Assembly (NCBI GenBank): GCA_013298625.1
Contig: JAAFIF010000034.1
Location: 1 to 64,000, forward strand
Source of the DNA: Myxococcales bacterium
GTDB lineage: Bacteria; Myxococcota_A; Polyangia; Polyangiales; Ga0077539
Length of the DNA stretch: 64,000 nt
Direction of reading: 5' to 3'
The position numbers were made by a program, and so were the translations under genes. This document shows positions 8,220-17,397 of this stretch, piece after piece (position 1 is the stretch's first letter; every line of letters starts with the position of its first letter). The notes under the pieces are model-generated. The model made no database searches. It was given only the letters and a program-made list of their open reading frames with translations, and was not told the DNA's origin.

Positions 8220-9629
8220 TCAAAAGAGCGGCAGCCGCTTCGACCGCGTCGCTCGCCTCACCCGCGCCCGCGTCGCGCCCGCGTCGACCGCCACGCTCTC
8301 CGCCTGATCCTCGACAACAGCATCGACCTCGAAAACATCAGCGCTCGCGTCGACTCCCGCGATCACGACAGCCGACTGTTGCGTTCGTTCGGGCTCGCGC
8401 CGCGCCGCGATCAACGCCGCCGCGGTCACCAACCCCACCGCGCCGACGAGCACCAAGACCAACGCCACACCCCTGCCGGGCGCGCTCCTCCGAGGCTCGA
8501 CCGCAGCGACCGATGGCTGCTGCGCCGGTCGAACCCCCGAGCGCGCCGCGCCGCTCGTGTCCGGCGAGAGCACCCCGCGCCCCACCGCCTGCGAAGCCTC
8601 GTCGATGCGCGCTTCGAGCGCTTGTACTTCTGCATCCACGAAGCGCCGCGCGAGGGCAGCGCGCCGCTCGACCGTCGCTCCGTCCGTGCACGCCAGGAGC
8701 GCAGCGCGAAGCTCGTCCGCCGTTCGAAACCGTCGCTCTCGATCGCGCTCGAGCGCCCGCGCCACCACGCGCTCGAGCGACTCGGGGCAGTCCTCTCGGT
8801 GCGCTCGGATCGGGTCGATCTCGCCCTCCAAGATCGCGCGCATCGTCGCCGCCTCCGAGTCGCGCCGCGGAAACAACCGCTGACCGCACAGCGCCTCCCA
8901 CAGCACCACGCCGAGGGTGAACACATCGCTGCGCCGATCGAGCCGCTCGCCCAGCACTTGCTCGGGCGAGAGATACCCGAGCTTTCCCCGGATTTCGTCG
9001 GGCGAGACCGTCACGTCGTCGATCGCCGCGCTCTGCGCGCGCGCCACGCCGAAGTCCGCCACGCGGACGATCGCGCCTGCGCCCACGAGCAAGTTCGACG
9101 GCGTCAGATCACGGTGAACAATGTTGAGCAGCGCGCCGCGCTCGTCCTTGAGCTCGTGCGCCGCGTGCGCGCCCGCACACGCGTCGGCCACCATCGCGGC
9201 CACCACGTCGCAGTCGAGCCGTTCGCGCTCTCGTGAAGCGCCGCGCAGCACCGACGAGAAGGGCACCGACGCGAACAACTCCATCACGATGAACGGCCCC
9301 GACTCGCACTCATCCAGCTCGAGCACAGGGACAACATTCGGGTGATGCAGCCGCGACGCCACGTCCGCCTCGCGGTGAAACAACCGCAGAAACGTCGCGT
9401 CTTCGAGCAAGTGCTCGTGCACCGTCTTCAGCGCCACCAATCGACGCACCGCGCCCGCCGACCGGTGCTGCGCGACGATCACCCGCCCCATTCCCCCCGA
9501 CGCCAACTGCAGCAACGCCTCGTAGCGACCGAACCGCTGCCCTTCGATCGCGCGCGCGGACCGACCGACGCCGGACTGCTTCGACGCGGACTCTCCTTGG
9601 ATCGACGCAGCTTTACCAGAGCGCGGCAC
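8220..9629 (-). CDS. Membrane-bound Ser/Thr protein kinase (PknB/Hanks type)
   Basis: About 469 residues from the GTG at 9629 (TTG at 9641 is an alternative; neither has a clear ribosome site). The kinase domain starts at GRYEALLQLASGGMG (about 35-48). It has the VALK lysine (K68), HRDLTPSN with catalytic D174, DFG at 192-194 and SPEQ in the activation segment, so it should be active. A linker leads to one transmembrane helix (VALVLVLVGAVGLVTAAALI) and a short C-terminal tail outside the cytoplasm. It follows the FG-GAP lipoprotein gene by 35 bp and overlaps the FHA regulator gene, placing it in one operon with an envelope protein and a phosphopeptide-reading activator. Confidence 0.9.
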   Translation of the reverse strand: MPRSGKAASIQGESASKQSGVGRSARAIEGQRFGRYEALLQLASGGMGRVIVAQHRSAGAVRRLVALKTVHEHLLEDATFLRLFHREADVASRLHHPNVVPVLELDECESGPFIVMELFASVPFSSVLRGASRERERLDCDVVAAMVADACAGAHAAHELKDERGALLNIVHRDLTPSNLLVGAGAIVRVADFGVARAQSAAIDDVTVSPDEIRGKLGYLSPEQVLGERLDRRSDVFTLGVVLWEALCGQRLFPRRDSEAATMRAILEGEIDPIRAHREDCPESLERVVARALERDRERRFRTADELRAALLACTDGATVERRAALARRFVDAEVQALEARIDEASQAVGRGVLSPDTSGAARSGVRPAQQPSVAAVEPRRSAPGRGVALVLVLVGAVGLVTAAALIAARREPERTQQSAVVIAGVDASADVFEVDAVVEDQAESVAVDAGATRARVRRATRSKRLPLF

Positions 9630-9664
9630 GCGACGACGCAACGTACAACAATCGCCGCCGCCGC

Positions 9665-11593
9665 TCACCAGGCTGGCAGCCCGACCCCCGTCCACTCGAC
9701 GCCCATCGGCGGATCGAGCCGCGACGGGACGAACGACGCCCCGGTCCAGAACAGCACGTGCAGCGAGGCGTCGGTCCCGCCGAAGGTCCCAGCCGCGCCG
9801 ACGAAGAGCATCGCGGGGGTCGCACTCGTCGCTGAAAACGCAGCGAGAGACGCTCCTCGGCGAGCGCCCATCGGAGTGCTCAGCGCCAGCGTGCTCGGGT
9901 CGCCGAGCAGCGCCGCGTCCGCCATGGGCCACGGCCCGATCTCTTTGCGCCACACGACGCCCGTCCCGTCCGCGAGCCAGTTGCTCACCACGAACTCCAC
10001 GTCGCCGTCTCGATCTGCGTCCATCGCCAGCACGCGCGTTTCCTCGCCAGAGCCGCTCGTTGATTGCGCGAGCGTCCCGATGCGCACGAGCGACACGTCC
10101 AACGTGGGCGCGCTGCGAAAGTCCCGCGCGTCGAAGAGCGTGACGCCGCGGTGCGCGCTGTATCGACAGGCGTTGTCCATCGGGCACATCGCGAGCTCGA
10201 TCGCGCCGATCACCAGCTGCGCCCGCGCTCGACCCGCCGGCCGCGCCGCGGTCATCGCGTAGCCGAATCGCCCCGTGAGCTCGGTCCTCGACTGCGTCGA
10301 GAGCACGTACGGCCGCGTCAACGCCCGCCCCGCGCCGCCGCGAAACACGTACACGCGCCCGCTTCGGTCCGCCGACGGTTGCCCGCACGGCGCATCGCCA
10401 AACGCAGGCGCGCCGATCGCGATGTCATCGCCGGGCTCTCCGTCGAAGTCGTAGCCGCCCAGCACGACAGAGCCGATTCGCGTGAGCCCGCCGTCGGACT
10501 CGGTCGAGAGCTCGACCAGCGACGGGAGCGCGCCGTCGAAGAAGCCCGCTGAGCCGAACTGCACCCACGCCGAGCCCGACTCGCAGCCGACGCTCGCGGC
10601 AGCGCGCTTGCCCGGCGCGCCGACGACGAAGTCTGCGTATCCGTCGCGATCCAAGTCGCCTGCGGGCGAGAGCGCGAAGCCAAACGAGTCACGATCGACC
10701 CCTCGGCGCAGCGCGACGGCAGGGCGGCGAGCGGCGCCGTCGAAGATCCAGACTGTTCCTGCGGGGACCGTCGTCGTCGAGTCCGGAGACAGACGCGCGC
10801 TCGACACCGCGTACTCGACGTAGCCGTCGCCATCGACGTCGCCCACCACCGCGACGGCCCTGCCGAAGCTCGCGTCGGGCTCGAGCGCCGTTGGCGCGAC
10901 GATGCGATCCACGGTGAAATCAATGGCGCGCGCAGCGCGGCCGATGATCGCAGCACCGCCTCGATTCGCGTCGTGCCGCGGCGCCCCTGCGAGCGCCCTC
11001 GGCGTCGGGTCTGCGTCGCTCGTGAAGCGCGGAGGCAGCTCGACGTCCATCGGCGCGCCCGCAGCGTCCACGAACACGTGCCACGGCGTCGACCGCTCGC
11101 CGCTTCGACCATCGTCGCTCGTGGCAGTCAGCCGCCAGTAGTGCCGTCGACCGTCGACGAGCGCGGCAGCATCGACGGTCATCTGCCCGTCTCGTCGGGG
11201 GGCCCGCTGTTGATGCGTGATCGCGCTGAACGCGCGCGTGTCGCTCAGCTCGAACAGGACGGTGCCCGCCGAGAAGCCACGCCCGTCCCAGCGCACGGTC
11301 ATTCGGCTCGATCCGAGCGCGCGGCCCGAGCTCGGCGCGATCGGTCGCACCGCGCACGGCGCGCACTCAGCGCGATCCGACGGAGCCACGCAGCTCGACG
11401 CGCAGCTCGCGCCCCCGTCGGACGCGTCCAGTGCAACCGCGACGTCTTCTGCATCTGCGTCGGCGCCCGTGTCCGCGTCGACCGCGGCCACGCCGTCCGA
11501 CGCGGCGTCAGCGCGCGCGCGGAGGCTATTCCAATCGCGGCAGCTCGCCGTCGCGCCGATGAGCAGCAGCAACACGATCGACCGCGTGATCAT
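9665..11593 (-). CDS. FG-GAP propeller lipoprotein of the kinase operon
   Basis: A 642-residue lipoprotein: signal MITRSIVLLLLIGATASC with the lipobox Cys at 18, then a long Asp/Ala linker to about residue 60. A Cys-rich patch (CASSCVAPSDRAECAPC) and an Ig-like segment (MTVRWDGRGF... to HYWRLTAT) precede a propeller of FG-GAP repeats with loops such as DVDGDGYVE, DLDRDGYAD and DFDGEPGDD. The same layout is seen at 3603-5648, so the two are paralogues. The start ATG overlaps the stop of the TPR/PEGA gene (ATGA), which implies coupled translation. A long open frame continues upstream but is antisense-type noise over the neighbour gene. Confidence 0.9.
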   Translation of the reverse strand: MITRSIVLLLLIGATASCRDWNSLRARADAASDGVAAVDADTGADADAEDVAVALDASDGGASCASSCVAPSDRAECAPCAVRPIAPSSGRALGSSRMTVRWDGRGFSAGTVLFELSDTRAFSAITHQQRAPRRDGQMTVDAAALVDGRRHYWRLTATSDDGRSGERSTPWHVFVDAAGAPMDVELPPRFTSDADPTPRALAGAPRHDANRGGAAIIGRAARAIDFTVDRIVAPTALEPDASFGRAVAVVGDVDGDGYVEYAVSSARLSPDSTTTVPAGTVWIFDGAARRPAVALRRGVDRDSFGFALSPAGDLDRDGYADFVVGAPGKRAAASVGCESGSAWVQFGSAGFFDGALPSLVELSTESDGGLTRIGSVVLGGYDFDGEPGDDIAIGAPAFGDAPCGQPSADRSGRVYVFRGGAGRALTRPYVLSTQSRTELTGRFGYAMTAARPAGRARAQLVIGAIELAMCPMDNACRYSAHRGVTLFDARDFRSAPTLDVSLVRIGTLAQSTSGSGEETRVLAMDADRDGDVEFVVSNWLADGTGVVWRKEIGPWPMADAALLGDPSTLALSTPMGARRGASLAAFSATSATPAMLFVGAAGTFGGTDASLHVLFWTGASFVPSRLDPPMGVEWTGVGLPAW

Positions 11594-12594
11594 CGCGTCT
11601 CCTGGCGTTGCGCCGTCGCAGCGCGCGGTCGAACCACGATCAGCGCGATCGCGCTCGTGACGAGCGTCGCCGCGCCGGTGATCAGCAGCGCGACGCCGAC
11701 GCGCTCGAAGCGCTCTCCCTGGTCGATGTCCGCCGCGAACGCCGCGTGCGATGGACACCCGTTGGCGCTGCACTGCGCGGAGAGCGCTTGAAATTGTGTG
11801 TCTGATATTCCAAAGAGCGCTCCGCCCGCGCCGACCGCGGCGACGCCGAGCGCCGCGCCGCCGATCGCGAGCGCGAACGGAACGCCGCCGCCGAGCTCGC
11901 GGGGCGCGAGAGCGCGGTCGATCGGCGGCGCAGAAGCCACCACGACCGCGGGCCGCGCGAGGGTCGCCGTCGCGCGAAGCTCGATCGGGCACTCGGTGAC
12001 CTGCGCCGCGAGGACGTCCACCGCGCGCTCGACCGGCTCGAAGCCGCGCGCGACGAAGGTGAAGCGCACGGATCCGGGCGCGACAGGGATGGGTCGATCT
12101 GCCACGTAGCCGTGCTCTTGATCGCCGATGCGGACGACCGCGTCCGAGCGCACGGGCTGCGCGGGCCGAAACAACAAGAGCCCCACGCGCGAGGCGATCG
12201 CGTCGCGGTCTTCGATGGCGGCGCGCACCGTCTGCGCGTAGCGAGCGCGGCGAGCGGGCTCGCGCTGAGCGCACGCAGAGGCGTCGCGCGCGGCGCGGTC
12301 GAACTGCTCGTATGCAGCAGCCCAGCGAGACTGGGCGCGCAGCGTTCGACCGAGAAACAGGCGGGCGTTGGGGCTCTGTTGCTGCTCGAGCACCGCGCGC
12401 GCGAGCGCTTCGGCCGCCGTCGCGCGCCCAGCGTCGAGCTCGTCTTGTGCCCGGACGAAGAGCGCGCTCGCCCGGGCCACGGCCGCGGGATCAGCGTCGT
12501 CACCGCAGCGCGTCGGCGCTTGTGCGTACGCGGACGGCGCGGTGATGGAGAGCAACGCTGCCAGCGTCGCGGCGGCGCGAAGCCGATCGAGCAT
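11590..12594 (-). CDS. Secreted TPR/PEGA-type membrane protein
   Basis: A 334-residue protein with a signal peptide (MLDRLRAAATLAALL...SAYAQ). Helical TPR-like repeats follow (about 35-120: ARASALFVRAQDELDAG, NARLFLGRTLRAQ). A PEGA-like beta domain (about 150-205: VRFTFVARGFEPVERAV) comes next, and two C-terminal hydrophobic helices (GVPFALAIGGAALGVAAVGAG and VALLITGAATLVTSAIALIVV) flank a segment with two Cys. The family role is usually taken to be envelope scaffolding or sensing, not enzymatic. It is the first gene of the four-gene operon running down to 6835. A paralogue with the same arrangement lies at 61006-62211. Confidence 0.85.
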   Translation of the reverse strand: MLDRLRAAATLAALLSITAPSAYAQAPTRCGDDADPAAVARASALFVRAQDELDAGRATAAEALARAVLEQQQSPNARLFLGRTLRAQSRWAAAYEQFDRAARDASACAQREPARRARYAQTVRAAIEDRDAIASRVGLLLFRPAQPVRSDAVVRIGDQEHGYVADRPIPVAPGSVRFTFVARGFEPVERAVDVLAAQVTECPIELRATATLARPAVVVASAPPIDRALAPRELGGGVPFALAIGGAALGVAAVGAGGALFGISDTQFQALSAQCSANGCPSHAAFAADIDQGERFERVGVALLITGAATLVTSAIALIVVRPRAATAQRQETR

Positions 12595-12602
12595 GGTCGA
12601 CA

Positions 12603-12631
12603 AGGATAGCAAATCTGCTGAGAGTTGTGAC
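12603..12631 (-). promoter_or_regulatory. Possible sigma-70-type promoter of the kinase operon
   Basis: On the minus strand GTCACA (12631-12626) and TATCCT (12608-12603) are separated by 17 bp. The expected start of transcription is near 12596, only about two bases before the ATG at 12594, so the message would be almost leaderless. This is pattern matching only. Confidence 0.3.
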
Positions 12632-12658
12632 GCGGTCGGCTTCGATCCAACAGAGCGC

Positions 12659-14698
12659 TCAGCGGTCGAGCACTTCGAAGTACAGCTGGTTGCCGACAGC
12701 CTGACGCTGCACAGCGCGACCACCGATGTGAACGGTGAACGTCACGCGCTCGAACGCGTCCGCGAAGTTGTCTTGAAACAGCAGCACGGTTCGACCGCTC
12801 GACGGGTTGCGCCAGAGCTGCACCCAAGGCTGTCGATCGCTGAACGCGCGGACGAACTCACCGGTGTCCGCGCGCCACGAGGCGGGGCGCTCGGGCTCGC
12901 CGTCGCGGGCGAAGGTGAAGGCGCGGTCGAGGTGGACGCGGCGCTGGGTTCCGTCGAGCGTCGGAGCGAGGTGTCGAGAGAAGATCTCGAGGCCCTGCAC
13001 CATCGCGGAGACGGGGACGATCTCGGTGCCCATGTACTCGCGGCCGTTCGCAGGGCACGGAGGATCGCCCGCGCCCGTGTACTCGAACACGTGAAACCCG
13101 CCGCTGACCGAATTGCACCGCGGAGCGCCGTTGACCGTCGCCCACGCCATCGACCCCATCGGGTCGTACGTCTGGCCGAAGCGCCAGTAGTTCACGTACG
13201 TGGTGCGAGGGTTCGCGAGAAACGTCACGACCAGGTCGCGCACCAGGTTGGGCGGGTACGCCACGCGGTTGATCTGCATGCGCATCATCCCCTCGAAGCC
13301 CGGCAGACGAAACCGCTGCATGGGCGAGTGGACGTCGAACGAGTCCTGAAAGGGCCAGAGAAACAGCAGAAACTCTTCGTCCGTCGCGATCAGCGACTGC
13401 ACGTTGAGCACGTCGAGCGAGCGCAGGTACCAGGTCATCGGGCTGCGCCACGAGCCCGCCGCGTCGCTCGTCGAATCGCCGGTGTTCACGACGGTCGAGC
13501 CGTACCCGACCATGAACTGAACGACCTTGTCGCTCGACCGCTCGACGTTGGTGACGCTCGAAGGGTCCTCGTGGAGCCGCCGAAAGTCCTCGATGTTCTG
13601 CGACGGAGCGGCCGACCACCATCCCCCGCCGTTGAGCGAGAGGCGCTTGCCGTGGTGTTCGAGCGACGTGTCCGGCGCCAAGAACGCGTAGAAGCGCCGG
13701 CGGTGGCGGGTCCACATGAGCGCGCTCAGCTCGCGCATCACGCGGGTGAAGCGAGGGTCGTCGTAGTTCCACATCCACGACTCGCGCGCGGGGTCCGCGG
13801 GCTCGAAATCGACCGCGAACGTGTGCGCGCGCGAGTGCGACGCGAGCCAATCCGCGGCGCGGGCGAGCCCCGCCGCGTCGAACGAGGTGATCCCGTCGGG
13901 CGCGCGAGCCCCGAGGTCCGCGATCATTTGCGCGACGGCGGCGGCGTACAACAGCTCGAACCGGTCCGCGCCGCGGTACCACCCAACGCGATCGAGGTTG
14001 CGCGTCGGCTCGTCGAGCGGGTCGACCTCGGAGCCGTACTTGATACGCGACGGCACCGTGAATCCAGGCGATGCGTCGAAGATCAGCCCGTCGCGCACCG
14101 TGCCTTCGCGCCACAGCGGCTCGGTGTGCGGCAACGCCGGCGGGGTCGTTCCGTCGGCGACGTACAAGAGCACCGAGAGGTTCTGCGAAGCGCGCAGACC
14201 GTTGCCGCCGGTGAAGCGATGGACCGTGCGCCAGCCGTCGCTGTTGATGTTGTCGACGTCCGCGTAGAACTTCACGAAGTGGATCCAGCGATTGGCCGGG
14301 ACGGGCAGCGTCGAGAGCCGCCTCGAGTCGCTTCGAACCACGGCCCCGTTGATCGCGTAGTGAGCGTGCTCGGCGTCGACGTCCGCGGCCTCGTCGACGA
14401 GCGCGATGCGACCGTCGGGGCGACGCTCGGCGCGAAGTCTCAAGCGCGGCGCAACCTGCTCGTCGCCTTCGGGGAGGTAATTGAAGTACACGATCCTCGG
14501 CGTCCCGCCCTCTTCGACGACGGCGTCCGCAGAGGCGTCGCGCTGCGACGCATCGGCCTCGGGCGGCGCCATCCCATCGTGCGACGCGCTGTCGGGGCTC
14601 GACGCGTCGCGCGGTCCGCGGGTCACAGTGACGTCATCGCTGCAGTGCGCACAAGCGACGCAGAGCAACGCGGCGAACAGTCTGCTCTCGAGGTTCAT
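12659..14698 (-). CDS. Large uncharacterised surface lipoprotein
   Basis: 679 residues, with a lipoprotein signal (LFAALLCVACAHC) and an Asp/Ala/Ser linker up to about residue 65. The rest is one large domain I do not recognise. It is rich in Trp and Tyr, with an acidic-aromatic stretch (FAVDFEPADPARESWMWNYDDPRF) resembling substrate clefts of glycan-active TIM barrels, but no catalytic signature is clear. It is divergent from the glycosidase-like lipoprotein gene at 14797, and the shared intergenic region (about 100 bp) suggests joint regulation. The TPR/PEGA gene follows 64 bp downstream on the same strand. A role in polysaccharide handling at the cell surface is a guess. Confidence 0.8.
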   Translation of the reverse strand: MNLESRLFAALLCVACAHCSDDVTVTRGPRDASSPDSASHDGMAPPEADASQRDASADAVVEEGGTPRIVYFNYLPEGDEQVAPRLRLRAERRPDGRIALVDEAADVDAEHAHYAINGAVVRSDSRRLSTLPVPANRWIHFVKFYADVDNINSDGWRTVHRFTGGNGLRASQNLSVLLYVADGTTPPALPHTEPLWREGTVRDGLIFDASPGFTVPSRIKYGSEVDPLDEPTRNLDRVGWYRGADRFELLYAAAVAQMIADLGARAPDGITSFDAAGLARAADWLASHSRAHTFAVDFEPADPARESWMWNYDDPRFTRVMRELSALMWTRHRRRFYAFLAPDTSLEHHGKRLSLNGGGWWSAAPSQNIEDFRRLHEDPSSVTNVERSSDKVVQFMVGYGSTVVNTGDSTSDAAGSWRSPMTWYLRSLDVLNVQSLIATDEEFLLFLWPFQDSFDVHSPMQRFRLPGFEGMMRMQINRVAYPPNLVRDLVVTFLANPRTTYVNYWRFGQTYDPMGSMAWATVNGAPRCNSVSGGFHVFEYTGAGDPPCPANGREYMGTEIVPVSAMVQGLEIFSRHLAPTLDGTQRRVHLDRAFTFARDGEPERPASWRADTGEFVRAFSDRQPWVQLWRNPSSGRTVLLFQDNFADAFERVTFTVHIGGRAVQRQAVGNQLYFEVLDR

Positions 14699-14796
14699 TG
14701 GCCAGGGCTGTGAGCAACCGCTGTTCCATCACCCCTTCGGCCGGGTGGAACGCTCGTTGCGAACGCACAGCCTCGATGTCCACCACACGCTCAACG

Positions 14797-16554
14797 ATGG
14801 ATCGCTCGGCTGCTCACCGCGGTCTCGCTCTGGCGAAATCACCCTCGCACAGCTCGCTCGACGCCGCCGAACGCGTCGCCCCCAGGGGATGGGGGCGCGC
14901 TGACCAGTGGTCGGCTGGGGTGGTCGGCGCGCTGATCACCGGGGTTCTGATCACCTTTGGGCAGCTCGCCGCGTGCGCCCCGACGTGCGAGCTGCACGCA
15001 GATGCGAGCGTCGAAGCCCGCGCAGACGCGAGCCCGCAGTCGAGCGACGGCTCGCGGCCCGACGCCCTGACCGACGCGAACAGCAACGACGCGAGCTCGC
15101 CACAGCCTTCCTGCGCGGCCGCGTGCGGACCACAAGAGCTCTGCGTGCGCGGCGCCTGCGTGCGCACCTGCGGCCTGTCCACGCCCACGGGAGACGACAC
15201 CTTCGTCGAGCAAGCAACACAGTGGCGCATGGCGACGTACCTCTACTGGGGCGGGTCGGCGCGCTCCAACGTCGACGCGATCGCCGAGCAGATGCAATGG
15301 CTGCGAGACCGCGGCTTCAACGCCATCACCATCCCCGTCGCGTGGAACGAGATCGAGCCCGACGAAGACGCGGCCCGCACGGGCTCGAAATACCCCCTGC
15401 TCGGCGTGCTGCTCGACCGCGCGCGCGCGCTGGGATTCAGCGTTCGTCTCAACGTGTGGCTCCGTCGCTGGGACGGCGGCGAGCCCGATCGCGCGCCGCA
15501 AGACACCCAGTTTTTGCGGCGCGAAGACATCTCGCGCGCGCAAGACGGCAGCTACGACGGCGAGCCCCAGCTCAGCTACCACGCGCCGCGCATCGAGAAC
15601 GCGACGCGCTTCATCGAGCGCGTGCTTCGCTACGTTCGCCCTTGGCACAACGAGGGTGTGCTCCGCTGGTACAGCGTGATCGTCACGCAGCAAGCAGAGC
15701 TCGGGTACTCCTACGATCACGCGGGCGATTACAACGACGCTTCGCGGGCGGCGTTTTCGCGGTGGCTCTTCGACCGCGCGACGAACCCGCGTCCGCACGC
15801 GGACTTGAGCGCGCTCAACGGCGCATGGTCCACGACCTACGCGAGCGCTGAGCAAATCGAGCCGCCGTCGGTGGGCGCGTTCTCGAGCGAGGGCCGGCGC
15901 GGCGAAGACTGGTGGCGCTTTCGAGAGCACTCGCTGCGGGCGTTTCTCGCACGGGTCCGCGCGACGCTCGATCGCACGATCGACGCGCAGTGGACGCGGC
16001 CGGTGCGGCTCATCAACGACTACGGGTCGGTGTACGACCATCTAAGCCGCAGCAGGCAGAGCTTCGATTTCGTGTCGCACCTGCGCGCGCTAGGTCCGTA
16101 TGGCTACGGGGTGAAGCAGAACGGCGACGCCAACGCGAGCGCGGACGAGCAGCGGTTCGCCATGGAGCTGTTGACCAGTCAAGTCGCTCGTCTCGGCGGA
16201 GTGACCTTCAACGAGGCGTTCGACGGAGGATTGCCGATCGCGCAGTGGGCGGACCAGGTGCAGGCGTGGCTGGAGGCGGGCGCCAACGGGTACTCGCTCT
16301 ACACGGCGTTCGGACTCGACGCGCAGCGATCGCGGGTCGATGCGCTCGTCGCAGAGCTGACGCGGCGAGGCGTGTGGGGAGGAGGCGTCCGTTGCCGCAG
16401 CGAACGAAGCACGCTCACGTACACCGCGACCACGATGCTGCGCGCAGGTTGGAACGGTGAGCGCTCTGGGCGCCCGTCGCTCTTCAACGAGTTTCTCTCG
16501 AGCCGGATGGGCGGGGGCGCGCGGTTCGTGTTCGAGAACGACCTGTGGCCGTAG
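14797..16554 (+). CDS. Putative TIM-barrel glycosidase-like lipoprotein
   Basis: About 585 residues. The lipobox LAAC follows a hydrophobic run (VVGALITGVLITFGQLAAC), but the positively charged segment before it is long, so the true start may be the GTG at 14920 instead of the ATG at 14797. After an Asp/Ala/Ser linker and a Cys cluster comes a domain that reads like a glycoside hydrolase barrel: MQWLRDRGFNAITIPVAWNEIEPDE near the first strand, LLDRARALGFSVRLNVWLRRW, and TFNEAFDGG late in the barrel. This pattern is seen in GH5/GH42-type enzymes. The Glu in VAWNEIEPDE and NEAFDGG are candidates for catalysis, unproven. It is divergent from the lipoprotein gene at 12659. Confidence 0.75.
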   Translation: MDRSAAHRGLALAKSPSHSSLDAAERVAPRGWGRADQWSAGVVGALITGVLITFGQLAACAPTCELHADASVEARADASPQSSDGSRPDALTDANSNDASSPQPSCAAACGPQELCVRGACVRTCGLSTPTGDDTFVEQATQWRMATYLYWGGSARSNVDAIAEQMQWLRDRGFNAITIPVAWNEIEPDEDAARTGSKYPLLGVLLDRARALGFSVRLNVWLRRWDGGEPDRAPQDTQFLRREDISRAQDGSYDGEPQLSYHAPRIENATRFIERVLRYVRPWHNEGVLRWYSVIVTQQAELGYSYDHAGDYNDASRAAFSRWLFDRATNPRPHADLSALNGAWSTTYASAEQIEPPSVGAFSSEGRRGEDWWRFREHSLRAFLARVRATLDRTIDAQWTRPVRLINDYGSVYDHLSRSRQSFDFVSHLRALGPYGYGVKQNGDANASADEQRFAMELLTSQVARLGGVTFNEAFDGGLPIAQWADQVQAWLEAGANGYSLYTAFGLDAQRSRVDALVAELTRRGVWGGGVRCRSERSTLTYTATTMLRAGWNGERSGRPSLFNEFLSSRMGGGARFVFENDLWP

Positions 16555-16797
16555 CCCAGCGTCAAATCACTGAAATAACTAAAGAAAGTATCTTGTCGCG
16601 TCATCGCGCCCTCTCGCCGAACGTCCCCGCCGCGATGCCGCCGTTCGACTCGAGGATCGACGGCGTCGAGAGGGTGGATGCCCGTCGCGCACAGCGCCGC
16701 GAGGTGAGCGCAATGAACGAACGTCACCCCTTGTTCGCCGCTGCATTTTCGCCATAACCGTTGCGCCTGCCCCGTGCGTACTGACTCCCACGAAGCA

Positions 16798-17397
16798 ATG
16801 ACCAGGGACGGACGAGCGGAGACCCCTCCGCCGCCGCTCGAAGTGCTCATGGAAGCGTTCATCGCCGGAGACACGAGTGCGTTCAACCAGCTCTACGGGC
16901 GGCTCGCTCCGCGCGTGCTGTCGTTGCTCGCCGCGCTCTCGGGCGACCGCCGACTGGCTGAGGACCTCACACAGACCACGTTCATGAAGATCCACCGCGC
17001 GCGAGACACCTACGCGCGCGGGGCCCGCGTCGAGCCCTGGGTGTTCGCGATCGCGCGACGGACCCTGCTCGACGAGCGTCGCAGAAAGAAGCGCAAGCCC
17101 GAAGACCTCAGCTCGGACGGAACCATGCCCGAACCCCGCAACGACGATTCACCCGAGTCCTCGCGACTCGACCCCGAGCAAGAGCGAAAGCTCTATGCCC
17201 GCATGGCGGATCTGCCCGATCCCCAGCGGGAAGCGCTCGTGTTGCTCAAGGTCCAGGGCCTGTCCATCAACGAAGCCGCACGCCTGGCCGGCACCACGCC
17301 GGGCGCCATGAAGCTGCGCGCCCACCGCGCGTACGAGTCCTTGCGCGAAGCGCTCGGCCACAAGCCCACCCGAGACGAACACGGAGAACCACAGTGA
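16798..17397 (+). CDS. ECF-type RNA polymerase sigma factor
   Basis: 199 residues from the ATG at 16798; a GTG eight codons upstream is possible. Region 2 is visible (FNQLYGRLAPRVLSLLAALSG, DLTQTTFMKIHRARDTY), then an acidic linker, then region 4 with a helix-turn-helix (PQREALVLLKVQGLSINEAARL, GTTPGAMKLRAHRAYESL). The stop overlaps the start of the anti-sigma gene (GTGA), the usual arrangement for a sigma/anti-sigma pair. Upstream, AACC at 16756-16759 and CGT at 16777-16779 are 17 bp apart, a spacing compatible with an ECF-type, self-regulated promoter. If so, transcription would start downstream of the alternative GTG. Confidence 0.93.
   Translation: MTRDGRAETPPPPLEVLMEAFIAGDTSAFNQLYGRLAPRVLSLLAALSGDRRLAEDLTQTTFMKIHRARDTYARGARVEPWVFAIARRTLLDERRRKKRKPEDLSSDGTMPEPRNDDSPESSRLDPEQERKLYARMADLPDPQREALVLLKVQGLSINEAARLAGTTPGAMKLRAHRAYESLREALGHKPTRDEHGEPQ

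Noticed and set aside
9630..10388. N-terminal extension of the Ser/Thr kinase
   Set aside because: That part overlaps the FG-GAP lipoprotein gene in another frame and has no kinase-related sequence; the domain starts just after 9629.
12368..14713. 781-residue plus-strand open frame
   Set aside because: Antisense to the large lipoprotein gene at 12659, which has a signal peptide and normal composition.
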